The notes beneath the pieces are model-generated. The model had not been told where the DNA came from. It worked only from the letters and a program-made list of their open reading frames with translations, and made no database searches. A DNA stretch of 25,956 nt from Methanolobus sp. UBA32 (GTDB taxonomy: Archaea > Halobacteriota > Methanosarcinia > Methanosarcinales > Methanosarcinaceae), in the NCBI GenBank assembly GCA_002507205.1, contig DAZF01000031.1, positions 1 to 25,956 of the forward strand. The letters run 5' to 3'. Below, one piece after another: positions 6,845 to 15,587 of this stretch; position 1 is the stretch's first letter; every line of letters starts with the position of its first letter. A program made the translations under genes and the position numbers.

Positions 6845-7828
6845 TCATCTCCTTACCCTTTGCATCATGCGCATCTTGTCTTTGGTACTGGCTTCCTCTT
6901 CCCTGATAGTCCTGCCTGTAAAATGCAGGAACACGTCTTCAAGAGTTGGTTTATGAATTGACAGAGAATCAATGAGAATACCCTTTCCAGATGCCATGTT
7001 GACGATTTGTGCAACGTGCTTTTCCGCATTTTGCAAGCCAATAGTGATAGATGAATCATGAAGTTCGATATTCTTAATAGCAGGCAGGGATTTTATAGCA
7101 GAATACAGATTATCCCGCTCAGAAGAGACTATAGTGATAACATCACCACCAATATCATTTTTGAGTTTTTCAGAAGTATCCATCGCTATTATCTGGCCCT
7201 TGTCTATTATGGCTATCCTGTGGCAGAGTTTGTCTGCTTCTTCCATATAATGTGTGGTGAGGATTATTGTGATACCTTTTTCCTGATTCAGTTTCGATAT
7301 GTAATCCCACAGATGATTCCTTGTCTGCGGATCAAGTCCAAGGGTAGGCTCATCCAGGAACAGCACTTTAGGCTCATGTAACAAACCCCTTGCAATCTCC
7401 AGACGGCGCCTCATACCACCTGAATATGTTTTCACAAGATTGTCTTTTTTATCATCCAGCTCTACCAGCTTCAGAAGCTCTGCTATCTTTTTTTGCCTTG
7501 TGGTTTTAGGGATACGATAAAGTCTTCCATGAAAATCCATGTTCTCATAGGCTGTGAGTTCCTCGTCCAGACTCTGGTCCTGGAAGACTATGCCTATGGA
7601 TTTACGTACATCATCTTCATTTGTCCGGATGTCAAATCCATTGACAGATGCCTTTCCGGATGTTGGTTTGAGCATTGTCGAAAGCATTGACATGGTTGTT
7701 GTCTTCCCGGCTCCGTTGGGACCAAGCAGACCGAATACCTCGCCGCTCTTTATTTCGAACGAGAGATCGTTCACGGCAGTAAAATCACCGAATCTCTTAA
7801 CTAGATTCTCAACTGTAATTGCATACAT
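6845..7828 (-). CDS. ABC transporter ATP-binding protein (DrrA-like)
   Basis: 327 residues. Walker A is GPNGAGKT (36-43), the Q-loop FQDQS is near 82-86, the signature is YSGGMRR (135-141), Walker B is VLFLDEP (155-161), the D-loop is LGLDPQT, and the H-loop His follows in I-L-T-T-H. A C-terminal extension of ~90 residues after the H-loop, ending in a basic tail (D-K-M-R-M-M-Q-R-V-R-R), is typical of DrrA-type exporter ATPases. It is the middle gene of the operon, starting 3 nt after the TetR stop and ending 4 nt before the permease. It powers export through the permease. All catalytic motifs are intact. Confidence 0.95.
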   Translation of the reverse strand: MYAITVENLVKRFGDFTAVNDLSFEIKSGEVFGLLGPNGAGKTTTMSMLSTMLKPTSGKASVNGFDIRTNEDDVRKSIGIVFQDQSLDEELTAYENMDFHGRLYRIPKTTRQKKIAELLKLVELDDKKDNLVKTYSGGMRRRLEIARGLLHEPKVLFLDEPTLGLDPQTRNHLWDYISKLNQEKGITIILTTHYMEEADKLCHRIAIIDKGQIIAMDTSEKLKNDIGGDVITIVSSERDNLYSAIKSLPAIKNIELHDSSITIGLQNAEKHVAQIVNMASGKGILIDSLSIHKPTLEDVFLHFTGRTIREEEASTKDKMRMMQRVRR

Positions 7829-7831
7829 TTT

Positions 7832-8443
7832 TCATACACCGATGCCTTCGAATATTATATCGATCTTTGTGGATATATCTCTGGAAAAAGAGTAGTCCGT
7901 ATCAGAATGGAGCCAGATCATAAGTGAGTGAAAATAAATGGCATAGAGGGATTCCGATGCTATTTTCATGTCGATTCCCTTCTTGATTTCCCCCTTATCC
8001 ACACCTTCAGTTAGAAAACCAGAGAGCATACTGATAAAACGCTCTTGCTTTTGATGCCTCTGTTTTTTCTCAGTTGGCCGCTGATCAGAGCCCATAACCA
8101 ATCGTTTGTGCTCAAAGAATAATAATTTCAGAAGCTCCTTGTCCTTTTCATAGTTCTCTGCAACCAGAACAAGGAAATTCTTTATTTTCTCCTTTGCAGG
8201 AGCATTTAATGACATTTGATTTTCCATTATGGTGAAGATAAATTCTTCTTTCTGCTCTCTGAAATAACACAAAAGTGACTCTTTTGTAGGAAAATAATTA
8301 AAGAATGTGCCTTTAGCTATGCCAGCTTCTTTAGTGATCTCATCAACTGTGGTATTTTCAAAACCTTTCTCCTTGAACAATTTACCGGATACTTCAAAGA
8401 TACGAGTTCTTGTATCCTGTTTCTTTTTTTCTCTCAGGGACAT
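7832..8443 (-). CDS. TetR/AcrR family transcriptional repressor
   Basis: 203 residues. The TetR N-terminal helix-turn-helix is textbook: TRTRIFEVSGKLFKEKGFENTTVDEITKEAG then IAKGTFFNYFPTKESLL (about 12-60). The rest is the helical ligand-binding and dimer domain. It is the first gene of the exporter operon. The ATG at 8443 has GAGGT 3 nt upstream. Two near-identical palindromes lie 29-58 nt upstream, as expected for autoregulation. The likely job is derepression of the exporter when its substrate binds. Confidence 0.93.
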   Translation of the reverse strand: MSLREKKKQDTRTRIFEVSGKLFKEKGFENTTVDEITKEAGIAKGTFFNYFPTKESLLCYFREQKEEFIFTIMENQMSLNAPAKEKIKNFLVLVAENYEKDKELLKLLFFEHKRLVMGSDQRPTEKKQRHQKQERFISMLSGFLTEGVDKGEIKKGIDMKIASESLYAIYFHSLMIWLHSDTDYSFSRDISTKIDIIFEGIGV

Positions 8444-8471
8444 ACTACCTCATTTGTGGCACATAATAAAT

Positions 8472-8501
8472 ATGACCACGGTCATAAATGACCAGAGTCA
8501 T
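8472..8501. promoter_or_regulatory. Tandem TetR operator
   Basis: ATGACCACGGTCAT (8472-8485) is a perfect 6+6 palindrome with a 2-nt centre. ATGACCAGAGTCAT (8488-8501) is the same site with one mismatch between arms. Centres are 16 bp apart. The pair sits directly upstream of the TetR gene and is the best operator candidate in the window. Confidence 0.75.
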
Positions 8502-8637
8502 ACTTAAGTTTTTTGAACCACAGCCCCTTAAGAAAAAATAAAAGACCGAATGTAAACAATAAAATATCATACAACCACATTATTATACAACAGTATCAAA
8601 TCCAGAATGTAAGTTCTGAAAGAAAGGAGATAAGAGA

Positions 8638-8937
8638 ATGGAAGGACACCCACTGAGCATAATACAGGAAAAGGACAGTGAATTTTTCAATGTCATAGAA
8701 GGAGCACTCGAGAATGCACTTTCTGAAGGCAGCATTCCGTTGAAATACAAATTACTCATAGCCATGGCACTTGATGCAGACCATGGAGCAGTCGATGGTG
8801 TAAAAGTACTTGCCATGCAGGCAATGGCTGAAGGAGCAACAAAGGAAGAAATCATGGAAGCAGTACGCATAGCAAACTACATCGGAGGCATAGGAAGTGT
8901 TTATACTGCAGCTAATGCCCTGAGAGAGATATTATAA
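8638..8937 (+). CDS. Carboxymuconolactone decarboxylase/AhpD-fold protein lacking cysteines
   Basis: 99 residues, all-helical, with the CMD-family layout: Y-K-L-L-I-A-M-A-L at 37-45, then A-M-A-E-G-A-T-K-E-E-I-M-E-A-V at 62-76, the conserved family segment. The redox C-x-x-C that normally follows the first helix is replaced by D-A-D-H (46-49), and the protein contains no Cys at all. It therefore cannot be an AhpD-type disulfide reductase. Function unknown. The ATG at 8638 has AAGGAGAT upstream. A GCCACA/TGTGGC inverted repeat (8941-8964) follows the stop. The sheath gene begins 76 nt downstream on the same strand. Confidence 0.75.
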   Translation: MEGHPLSIIQEKDSEFFNVIEGALENALSEGSIPLKYKLLIAMALDADHGAVDGVKVLAMQAMAEGATKEEIMEAVRIANYIGGIGSVYTAANALREIL

Positions 8938-9013
8938 GCGGCCACATAATTAGAAAACTGTGGCACCAACAATGATTAGCTGAATATGAGTTTAATAACA
9001 TTGGACAACTGCA

Positions 9014-10276
9014 ATGCCCCTGCAAACCATCTACCCTGATGTAACAATTGAAGAATCCGGATTGCTACACAAAATTAACGGAGTCAGCACATCCATAGCA
9101 GCTTTTGTGGGATACACGCCAAAAGGTATTTTCAATAAAGCTGTCAGAATATTCAGTTTCATAGAATATGAAAACTTATTCGGCGGGTTACATCAGGATA
9201 GCCTGCTAAGTTATGCCATATGGCAATTCTTCCAGAATGGAGGCAGGGATGCATATGTAGTACGAGTAGCGGGCAGGCCGGAAAAAAGTAGAATATATAT
9301 TCCAAAGCGGAGACAATTTAGCCCCCGTAGCAGGCTTTCTGCCGGAATCAGGGTCAATGAATATACTCTGTCCGATACAGCAGATATTATTCCAAATGCA
9401 CCAGACCTGATAGGTACATATGCAGACAAGACCGGAATATATGCTTTGCAGGATGTTGATAGTTTCAACCTGCTGGTCATCCCCGATACAACAAGATTAC
9501 CCCATGATTCCGGAAAAAAGAGTGTTATTGAAGCAGCAATTCGTTTTTGTGAAGAATACAAGGCAATGTACCTGATAGACCCTGATCCTGAAAAGGATGC
9601 CAGTAGCATAATCAACTGGGCATCAGCAATACGAAGCAGAAATGCAGCCCTCTATTTTCCGCAAATTGGAATTGCAGATCCTCTTAATGGCTCAAGTCTC
9701 ACCCACAAGCCCCCCTCCGGTGCAATTGCCGGAGTCTTTGCAAGAACAGACGAACGATTCGGAGTATGGAAGGCTGCAGCAGGAACAAGGGCACTGCTAA
9801 ATGGTGCTTCCGGGCTGGCATATCAAATAAGAGACCGGGAGAAGGAGATGCTGACTCAGGCATTCATTAACTGCCTTCAAACCTTCCAGGGAAATGATGT
9901 CATGATATGGGGAGCAAGGACTCTGACAGAAAATAATGGCCAGGACCAGGAATGGAAATATATTTCTGTACGCCGGCTGACCCTCTTCGTCGAGGAGAGC
10001 ATTGACAGAGGGACTGAATGGGCGACCTTCGAATCCAATGATGCTACTCTATGGAACAGGCTACTTATTGACATTGAAACATTCATGTATGAACTTTTCC
10101 TTAAAGGAGCTTTTCAGGGAGCAAATAAGAAAGATGCCTATTTTGTGAAATGTGATTCAGAAACTACAACTCCAAATGACATCATTGACGGTTCCCTCAA
10201 TATCCTTGTAGGCTTCGCCCCGCTTAAACCCGCCGAGTTCACAATCATACGGATCAAAAAGAACATAACAGTATGA
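9014..10276 (+). CDS. Contractile tail sheath protein (phage/eCIS type), orphan
   Basis: 420 residues. The N terminus (Y-P-D-V-T-I-E-E, then T-S-I-A-A-F-V-G-Y-T-P-K-G) and the C terminus (K-D-A-Y-F-V-K-C-D, D-I-I-D-G-S-L-N-I-L-V-G-F-A-P-L-K-P-A-E-F-T-I) are diagnostic of the sheath of contractile tails, R-type pyocins and extracellular contractile injection systems. In these machines the sheath forms the outer contracting tube. No inner tube, baseplate, spike, AAA+ or terminator gene is within 9 kb on either side, so it is an isolated gene here. No good ribosome binding site precedes the ATG; TTTAATAA at 8991-8998 may be its TATA box. The reading frame is intact, which argues against simple decay. 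Confidence 0.85.
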   Translation: MPLQTIYPDVTIEESGLLHKINGVSTSIAAFVGYTPKGIFNKAVRIFSFIEYENLFGGLHQDSLLSYAIWQFFQNGGRDAYVVRVAGRPEKSRIYIPKRRQFSPRSRLSAGIRVNEYTLSDTADIIPNAPDLIGTYADKTGIYALQDVDSFNLLVIPDTTRLPHDSGKKSVIEAAIRFCEEYKAMYLIDPDPEKDASSIINWASAIRSRNAALYFPQIGIADPLNGSSLTHKPPSGAIAGVFARTDERFGVWKAAAGTRALLNGASGLAYQIRDREKEMLTQAFINCLQTFQGNDVMIWGARTLTENNGQDQEWKYISVRRLTLFVEESIDRGTEWATFESNDATLWNRLLIDIETFMYELFLKGAFQGANKKDAYFVKCDSETTTPNDIIDGSLNILVGFAPLKPAEFTIIRIKKNITV

Positions 10277-10322
10277 CAGTTTATAATCGAATAAAAAAAC
10301 GAATACAACGAGAAACATAAAA

Positions 10323-10379
10323 GGTAAGAAAAATAGGTAAAAGTTCTACTTAGTAGAAATTTCCTTAGTCAATCTTACC
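10323..10379. other. Nested inverted repeats between convergent genes
   Basis: Outer arms GGTAAGA (10323-10329) and TCTTACC (10373-10379). Inside is a perfect hairpin TTCTAC-TTA-GTAGAA (10344-10358). It lies between the sheath and TspO 3' ends and may stop transcription from one or both sides. There is no long T run. Confidence 0.35.
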
Positions 10380-10477
10380 CCCCATTTTACAGGCTTTTCT
10401 GCAATCATTTGGGAATTCTCCATTTTTACTAATTCTTCTGCATTGAAAACTGTTGATACATATCGAGAAAGAAGAAG

Positions 10478-10495
10478 AACCTGATAAAATTCAGG
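10478..10495 (-). terminator. Weak terminator overlapping the TspO stop
   Basis: CCTGA (10480-10484)/TCAGG (10491-10495) with a 6-nt loop spans the stop codon. On the minus strand it is followed by a pyrimidine-rich run TTCTTCTTCTTTCTC. Confidence 0.3.
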
Positions 10496-10976
10496 AATTC
10501 AATATCATGATGGAATAATTGAGATAAACAGCAAAAGACACCCAGAGAATGTAGGGTATAAGAAGCATTCCGGCAGGTCTTGATATTTTGTAGAACAGCA
10601 CAATATTCACTACAATAACAATCCATAAGACAAGGATTTCAATAAAACCCATAAAGGGAGAACGCAACCCAAAGAACAAAGCTGACCAGAGGATGTTTAA
10701 AAACAGCTGGACTGCAAATACTTTTACTGCTATTGTTATTCCAGAAGATTGCAAGCCTTTGATCCATATTAAATAAAGAGCAATACCCATTAGAAGGTAA
10801 AGAAGCGGCCATACCACTGAAAAAAGCCAGCCTGGAGGAACGAAGGCTGGTTTTGCAAGTGATGCATACCATGTTGGAATGGAACTGTAAGTGAATAGTC
10901 CCCCAACTATGCCAGCTAGCTGACATAAGGCAATTGAAATTATCAGTTTTTTCCAGTCAATTAGTTCCCAGTTCAC
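10491..10976 (-). CDS. tspO: TspO/MBR family tryptophan-rich membrane protein
   Basis: 161 residues with five membrane helices: about 9-30, 47-70, 80-100, 105-125 and 133-155. The TspO hallmark is present: W-Y-A-S-L-A-K-P-A-F-V-P-P-G-W-L-F-S-V-V-W-P-L-L-Y around residues 36-60, with tetrapyrrole- and cholesterol-pocket aromatic residues. Bacterial and mitochondrial homologues bind porphyrins and act in stress or oxygen signalling. The role in a methanogen is unclear, though its corrinoid and F430 chemistry makes tetrapyrrole binding plausible. The start is GTG at 10976 with GGGAGTG 7 nt upstream; no ATG fits. It stands alone. Confidence 0.9.
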   Translation of the reverse strand: MNWELIDWKKLIISIALCQLAGIVGGLFTYSSIPTWYASLAKPAFVPPGWLFSVVWPLLYLLMGIALYLIWIKGLQSSGITIAVKVFAVQLFLNILWSALFFGLRSPFMGFIEILVLWIVIVVNIVLFYKISRPAGMLLIPYILWVSFAVYLNYSIMILNS

Positions 10977-11128
10977 CTTTATGCACTCCCTTATTACATA
11001 TCATATTGAATAATAGTTATATGTTCCCATCATACACCACAAATGACAATCTGAGTGAAAAGAGACACCAACCACGCGTATGAAAAAGTAATATAAAATC
11101 ATACACGTCGCATGAACATGATTACCTG

Positions 11129-11239
11129 ATGTATGACCAGATAGTATTACAACTCATAAAGCACCATAGGGATGTACTAAAGGGCATACAACACAATGAT
11201 GCACATATTATCAATGATACAAAAGAAAGAGCAACATGA
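11129..11239 (+). CDS. Possible small protein, 36 residues
   Basis: An ATG-to-TGA frame in the gap between tspO and the YihY gene encodes a charged, His-rich peptide with no hydrophobic segment: M-Y-D-Q-I-V-L-Q-L-I-K-H-H-R-D start, K-E-R-A-T end. A TATA-like AATATAAAATC at 11090-11100 predicts a start near 11120. There is no clear ribosome binding site. It may be a real small gene, the remnant of a longer one, or chance. Confidence 0.25.
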   Translation: MYDQIVLQLIKHHRDVLKGIQHNDAHIINDTKERAT

Positions 11240-11254
11240 CACTTGAAACAGCTT

Positions 11255-12088
11255 TTAATGATCATATTCTGAATAGACACCTATGAATTCAGCCATGAAA
11301 GTGACAAATATGGAAGACATATATATCCAGAGAAAAATGACAAGTATCGAACCTATAGTTCCGTAGACAGTAGTTATATTACTGTAAGCAAGGTAAATTC
11401 CTATCAGATATTTTCCTACCGTAAGCAGGCTAACTGTTAATAATGAACCTGTAAAAACATATTTTAAATCGATGTTTGCTTCCGGAAGCACTCTGAAAAG
11501 GTATATGAAAAGAACGATCAGGGTTGCAAAATTTATCCAAAAGCTAGCATATTTCACAACACCGGTTGAAATGGAAAGAACTGATTCCAGATTATCGGAA
11601 ACAACAAAGAATACCAGTTCAAAAACAGTACTTATTGCCACAAGCATTCCAAAAGCCAGAGCTGCAACAAGAGCTGAGACCCTTTTGCGGACAAATTGAT
11701 GTAACCAGCTCCTGTTAGAAATTCTCAAACCCCACATTTTATTTATCATCTTCTGGAGCTGAAGGAAAATGTTACCTGCACTCCAAAGATATACCAGGAA
11801 ACTTAAAATTATGCCAAGGCCTGGGGAACTGCTTATAGAAAGCTGTGTAAAAAGCATATTCAAAGCCTGTATGGAAAGATCATCAGCAAGCAGGGATACA
11901 TCCGTAATAATGGCAGCCTCGATAATCTGCTGTTTCAGGAAGATACTACCTATGAACAGAGCAAAGAGAAGAAGAGCGGGCAGACCTATTATTGCATGGA
12001 AAGAAAGAGCCGCACTATTTGTGATACCATCATCTTCCACCCACTTATCCAGAGTTTTTCTGAAAAGGCCTACATATCCAGATACCAT
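11255..12088 (-). CDS. YihY/BrkB family inner-membrane protein
   Basis: 277 residues with six or so membrane helices. Family features: N-terminal S-A-A-L-S-F-H-A-I-I-G-L-P-A-L-L-L-F-A, the central F-L-V-Y-L-W-S-A-G-N-I-F, and the C-terminal Y-G-T-I-G-S-I-L-V-I-F-L-W-I-Y-M-S-S followed by F-M-A-E-F, which is the most conserved stretch of the family. BrkB was once called a virulence factor and YihY was once mistaken for RNase BN. The actual function is not settled. It is divergent from the AI-2E family gene, with 84 nt between the starts. Confidence 0.88.
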   Translation of the reverse strand: MVSGYVGLFRKTLDKWVEDDGITNSAALSFHAIIGLPALLLFALFIGSIFLKQQIIEAAIITDVSLLADDLSIQALNMLFTQLSISSSPGLGIILSFLVYLWSAGNIFLQLQKMINKMWGLRISNRSWLHQFVRKRVSALVAALAFGMLVAISTVFELVFFVVSDNLESVLSISTGVVKYASFWINFATLIVLFIYLFRVLPEANIDLKYVFTGSLLTVSLLTVGKYLIGIYLAYSNITTVYGTIGSILVIFLWIYMSSIFVTFMAEFIGVYSEYDH

Positions 12089-12172
12089 TGACTAAAATTA
12101 TTATCCAATAGAATATAGTTGTTATCAGCCATAATCATCCTGAATATTAACCTTAAATAGTATGGTTAAGAA

Positions 12173-13225
12173 ATGGTAGAAGTAATGAACCACTCAAGCA
12201 AGATGCCACAGGCACTCCTGATACTTAGTGTACTGGCAGCGGTACTCATTTATGCACTTTACCCCTACATCAACGCTTTTTTTGGAGCATTTATCCTATA
12301 TGTTGTCTTCAAACCTTTTTATATGTACCTTACAACGAAAAAGAATATAAACAAAAATATCGCGGCTTTTGGAATCATTTTTCTCACGATCATATTGATA
12401 ATGATACCCCTATATCTGCTCATAACCGTTGTTATTATCCAAATACAAAATATCCTGTTTGACACGAGTGCTCTTCTCGGATATCTGGATACTATCAATC
12501 TCTACATGAATAACTTGCATCTTGAAGGATTACCTCTGGATATCAACATCAGTGAAAGGATAACAGAAGTAGTCTCATCAGCTGCTAATTTCTTTAGTGT
12601 CATGCTTGTAAATGCAATTCAAAGCCTGGGACAGAGGATCATTGAATTTGTAATTATGTATTTCCTTCTTTTTTATCTGCTTGTAGGAGTGGATTCAAGA
12701 TGCTCGATGAAGCTTCAGAATGCAATACCATTCAGCAAGAAGAATACAGACATCCTTCAGAAGGAATTCAAGTCCGTTGTCAATGCAACACTGATCAGTT
12801 CCGGAATAATCGCCATCATACAGGGAGCAATACTCACAATAACATTTCTGCTACTTGGAGTTGAGGGGGCATTTCTATGGGGATTTGTTACAGTCCTCCT
12901 TTCATTCCTGCCCGTGGTGGGTGCGACACTTATATGGCTGCCTGCAGCCATGATCCAGCTTGTCCAGCAGGATTACTTTACCGCCGTAGGGATCCTTATT
13001 GGAGGAGCCATCCTCAGTTCAATAGATAATTTCCTGAGACCGGTAATTCAGAAAAAAGTAGGAAGGATCCACCCACTTGAATCACTCATAGGAGTTATCA
13101 TCGGACTTAATCTGTTCGGCCTGCTTGGAATTATTATAGGACCACTGTTAATATCATACGTAGTCCTTATGGCAAAAATGTTCAATGAGGAGTACCTTAC
13201 TGAAATTGAAAACAAAGATAATTAA
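12173..13225 (+). CDS. AI-2E family transporter (PF01594 type)
   Basis: 350 residues with about eight membrane helices: two close pairs at the N terminus (15-35, 38-50, 63-95), a soluble stretch about 100-145, then five helices to residue 335. The signature blocks near the C terminus are L-L-S-F-L-P-V-V-G-A-T-L-I-W-L-P-A, S-S-I-D-N-F-L-R-P, and H-P-L-E-S-L-I-G-V-I-I-G-L-N-L-F-G-L-L-G-I-I-I-G-P-L-L. Family members include sodium/proton antiporters and a proposed autoinducer-2 exporter. In a marine or saline methanogen ion exchange is the likelier role (inference). Start is uncertain: ATG at 12173 or 12185, with TATA-like elements at about 12142-12159 fitting a leaderless message from either. 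Confidence 0.88.
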   Translation: MVEVMNHSSKMPQALLILSVLAAVLIYALYPYINAFFGAFILYVVFKPFYMYLTTKKNINKNIAAFGIIFLTIILIMIPLYLLITVVIIQIQNILFDTSALLGYLDTINLYMNNLHLEGLPLDINISERITEVVSSAANFFSVMLVNAIQSLGQRIIEFVIMYFLLFYLLVGVDSRCSMKLQNAIPFSKKNTDILQKEFKSVVNATLISSGIIAIIQGAILTITFLLLGVEGAFLWGFVTVLLSFLPVVGATLIWLPAAMIQLVQQDYFTAVGILIGGAILSSIDNFLRPVIQKKVGRIHPLESLIGVIIGLNLFGLLGIIIGPLLISYVVLMAKMFNEEYLTEIENKDN

Positions 13226-13524
13226 GATAGGATGTTCTCTGATTTCCTTGAACACTTTTAACATTGTCTCACAACGAGAATAAATGAAAAAATCTCAAAG
13301 AGATACGAAAGCATTTGTATACCCTCAATTTTTTTAATTCCTATTTATCCTTTTCCGAACGTTATGGGGCAGATCCACCTTAAGCCCTGATCACAGGAGA
13401 TTTATCGAAAAGTTAATCAAACATAAACTCAATTCACAATTGTTACATCTCAATCGTGAAATTGTGACCGCCACCATACATCATGGAAACATTTACATTA
13501 AGTTTATAAAATGGAGTGATAATA
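13226..13524. promoter_or_regulatory. Intergenic region upstream of the winged-helix gene
   Basis: No ORF. A perfect 8-bp inverted repeat TCACAATT (13434-13441)/AATTGTGA (13460-13467) with an 18-nt spacer. A TATA-like TTTATAAAATG lies at 13503-13513, and the ribosome binding site GGAGTGAT at 13513-13520 precedes an ATG at 13525. Confidence 0.45.
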
Positions 13525-13918
13525 ATGAGGGATCGTTTTTGTTGATAACTACGTAGAAAAAATACACATAAAGAAAAATACAGAAGCATCAAAAGACAAA
13601 CATCTGAGAAGAACAATTGAAGGACTGCCACCTTCAGCAAAACTTGTCTTTAAGGTGCTTGAATACGGTGGCCTCCTGACTCAAAAGGAGATAGCCGAAC
13701 AAAGTTACCTCCCTCCCCGCACCATCAGGTACGCACTTAACAGGCTGAAGGATGAGGATTTCCTGCAGGAAAGGTTCTATTTCAAGGATGCAAGACAAAG
13801 CCTGTATGGTTTGAAGAACGTACCGGATATAAATGAGACTTTAATGAACGAAAGTCCAGAAGTAAATCCAGGAATTGCGAACATGCCTGCGAAAGGTTAT
13901 GAGCTGACAGCCCTCTGA
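13525..13918 (+). pseudogene. Winged-helix (MarR-like) DNA-binding protein with 5' frameshift
   Basis: The uninterrupted frame from a GTG at 13655 gives 87 residues, but coding sense extends upstream without a start codon to 13529. A real start signal, GGAGTGAT then ATG at 13525, is one base out of phase. A run of five T (13536-13540) separates the two; with four T the product reads M-R-D-R-F-V-D-N-Y-V-E-K-I-H and continues into the winged helix (P-P-S-A-K-L-V-F-K-V-L-E-Y, then T-Q-K-E-I-A-E, then P-P-R-T-I-R-Y-A-L-N-R-L). Corrected length is 130 residues. The cause may be a sequencing error in the homopolymer, a real disabling mutation, or slippage-dependent expression. The DNA-binding helices downstream are well preserved. 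Confidence 0.7.
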
Positions 13919-14384
13919 ATAAGGATTGCAGTGAGAACATAAGTCAACACAAAAAAACCAATCCTGAAAACGAAGGAAAGGTACTGACAATAAAACATGG
14001 ATACATGATTATCAGGTCCAGAGACTTTTCCGCACACTTTTTTAATAAATTTTTTTCCCTCAACAATTTCACAAAATACGTGCCCGCATTATGGAATAGG
14101 ACCAAGTCATCCCCCACATCAAGGAACTTGCTAATCAATGAAATACTTTCATTCATTCCCTTTAATGGCTATTGTTTTTGTTTGTACGTATGAACAGGAG
14201 CATTCGCACTCTTGATAATTGCAGAATAATGACAAAAAAGAAATCTGATGTTAATATTCCAATCACTTTATGTACTATCACCAATAGCATCTTTTAGAAA
14301 AATATATATACTACAACAAGGAATACAGTTACTTGTTGCCCGCAATGAAATGCAGGCAGAACTTTCAAGAATCCAGAGAAGTGG
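13919..14384. other. Long intergenic region, no convincing gene
   Basis: Short frames occur on both strands. The minus-strand one (14156-13944, 70 residues, with AAAGGGA before its ATG) is the better of the two but resembles nothing recognised. The 3' part holds the promoter of the corrinoid gene: AATATATATA at 14301-14310, predicted start near 14331, leader of about 55 nt. Confidence 0.35.
14298..14311 (+). promoter_or_regulatory. TATA box of the corrinoid protein gene
   Basis: AAAATATATATACT is centred about 80 nt before the coding start. The predicted ~55-nt leader contains an overlapping 20-codon frame (ATG at 14345, stop at 14407) that covers the gene start in another phase. Confidence 0.5.
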
Positions 14385-15540
<1,156 letters not shown>

Positions 15541-15565
15541 TAAAAAATGGAATGAAGAATTCCAT
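15541..15565 (-). terminator. Intrinsic-type terminator of the Lrp-aminotransferase pair
   Basis: A perfect 7-bp stem ATGGAAT (15547-15553)/ATTCCAT (15559-15565) with a 5-nt loop. On the minus strand it is followed by TTTTTTA. It lies 22 nt beyond the aminotransferase stop. Confidence 0.75.
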
Positions 15566-15587
15566 CATAAATCAAAATAAGCCCTTT

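Noticed and set aside
8638..10276. Prophage or injection-system island
   Set aside because: Only one structural gene (sheath) is present. Flanks are ordinary chromosomal genes, with no integrase, attachment repeats or other virion genes visible.
13944..14193. Overlapping 60-70-residue frames on both strands
   Set aside because: Low-complexity, AT-driven composition and no recognisable motif. They overlap each other on opposite strands, so at most one is real.
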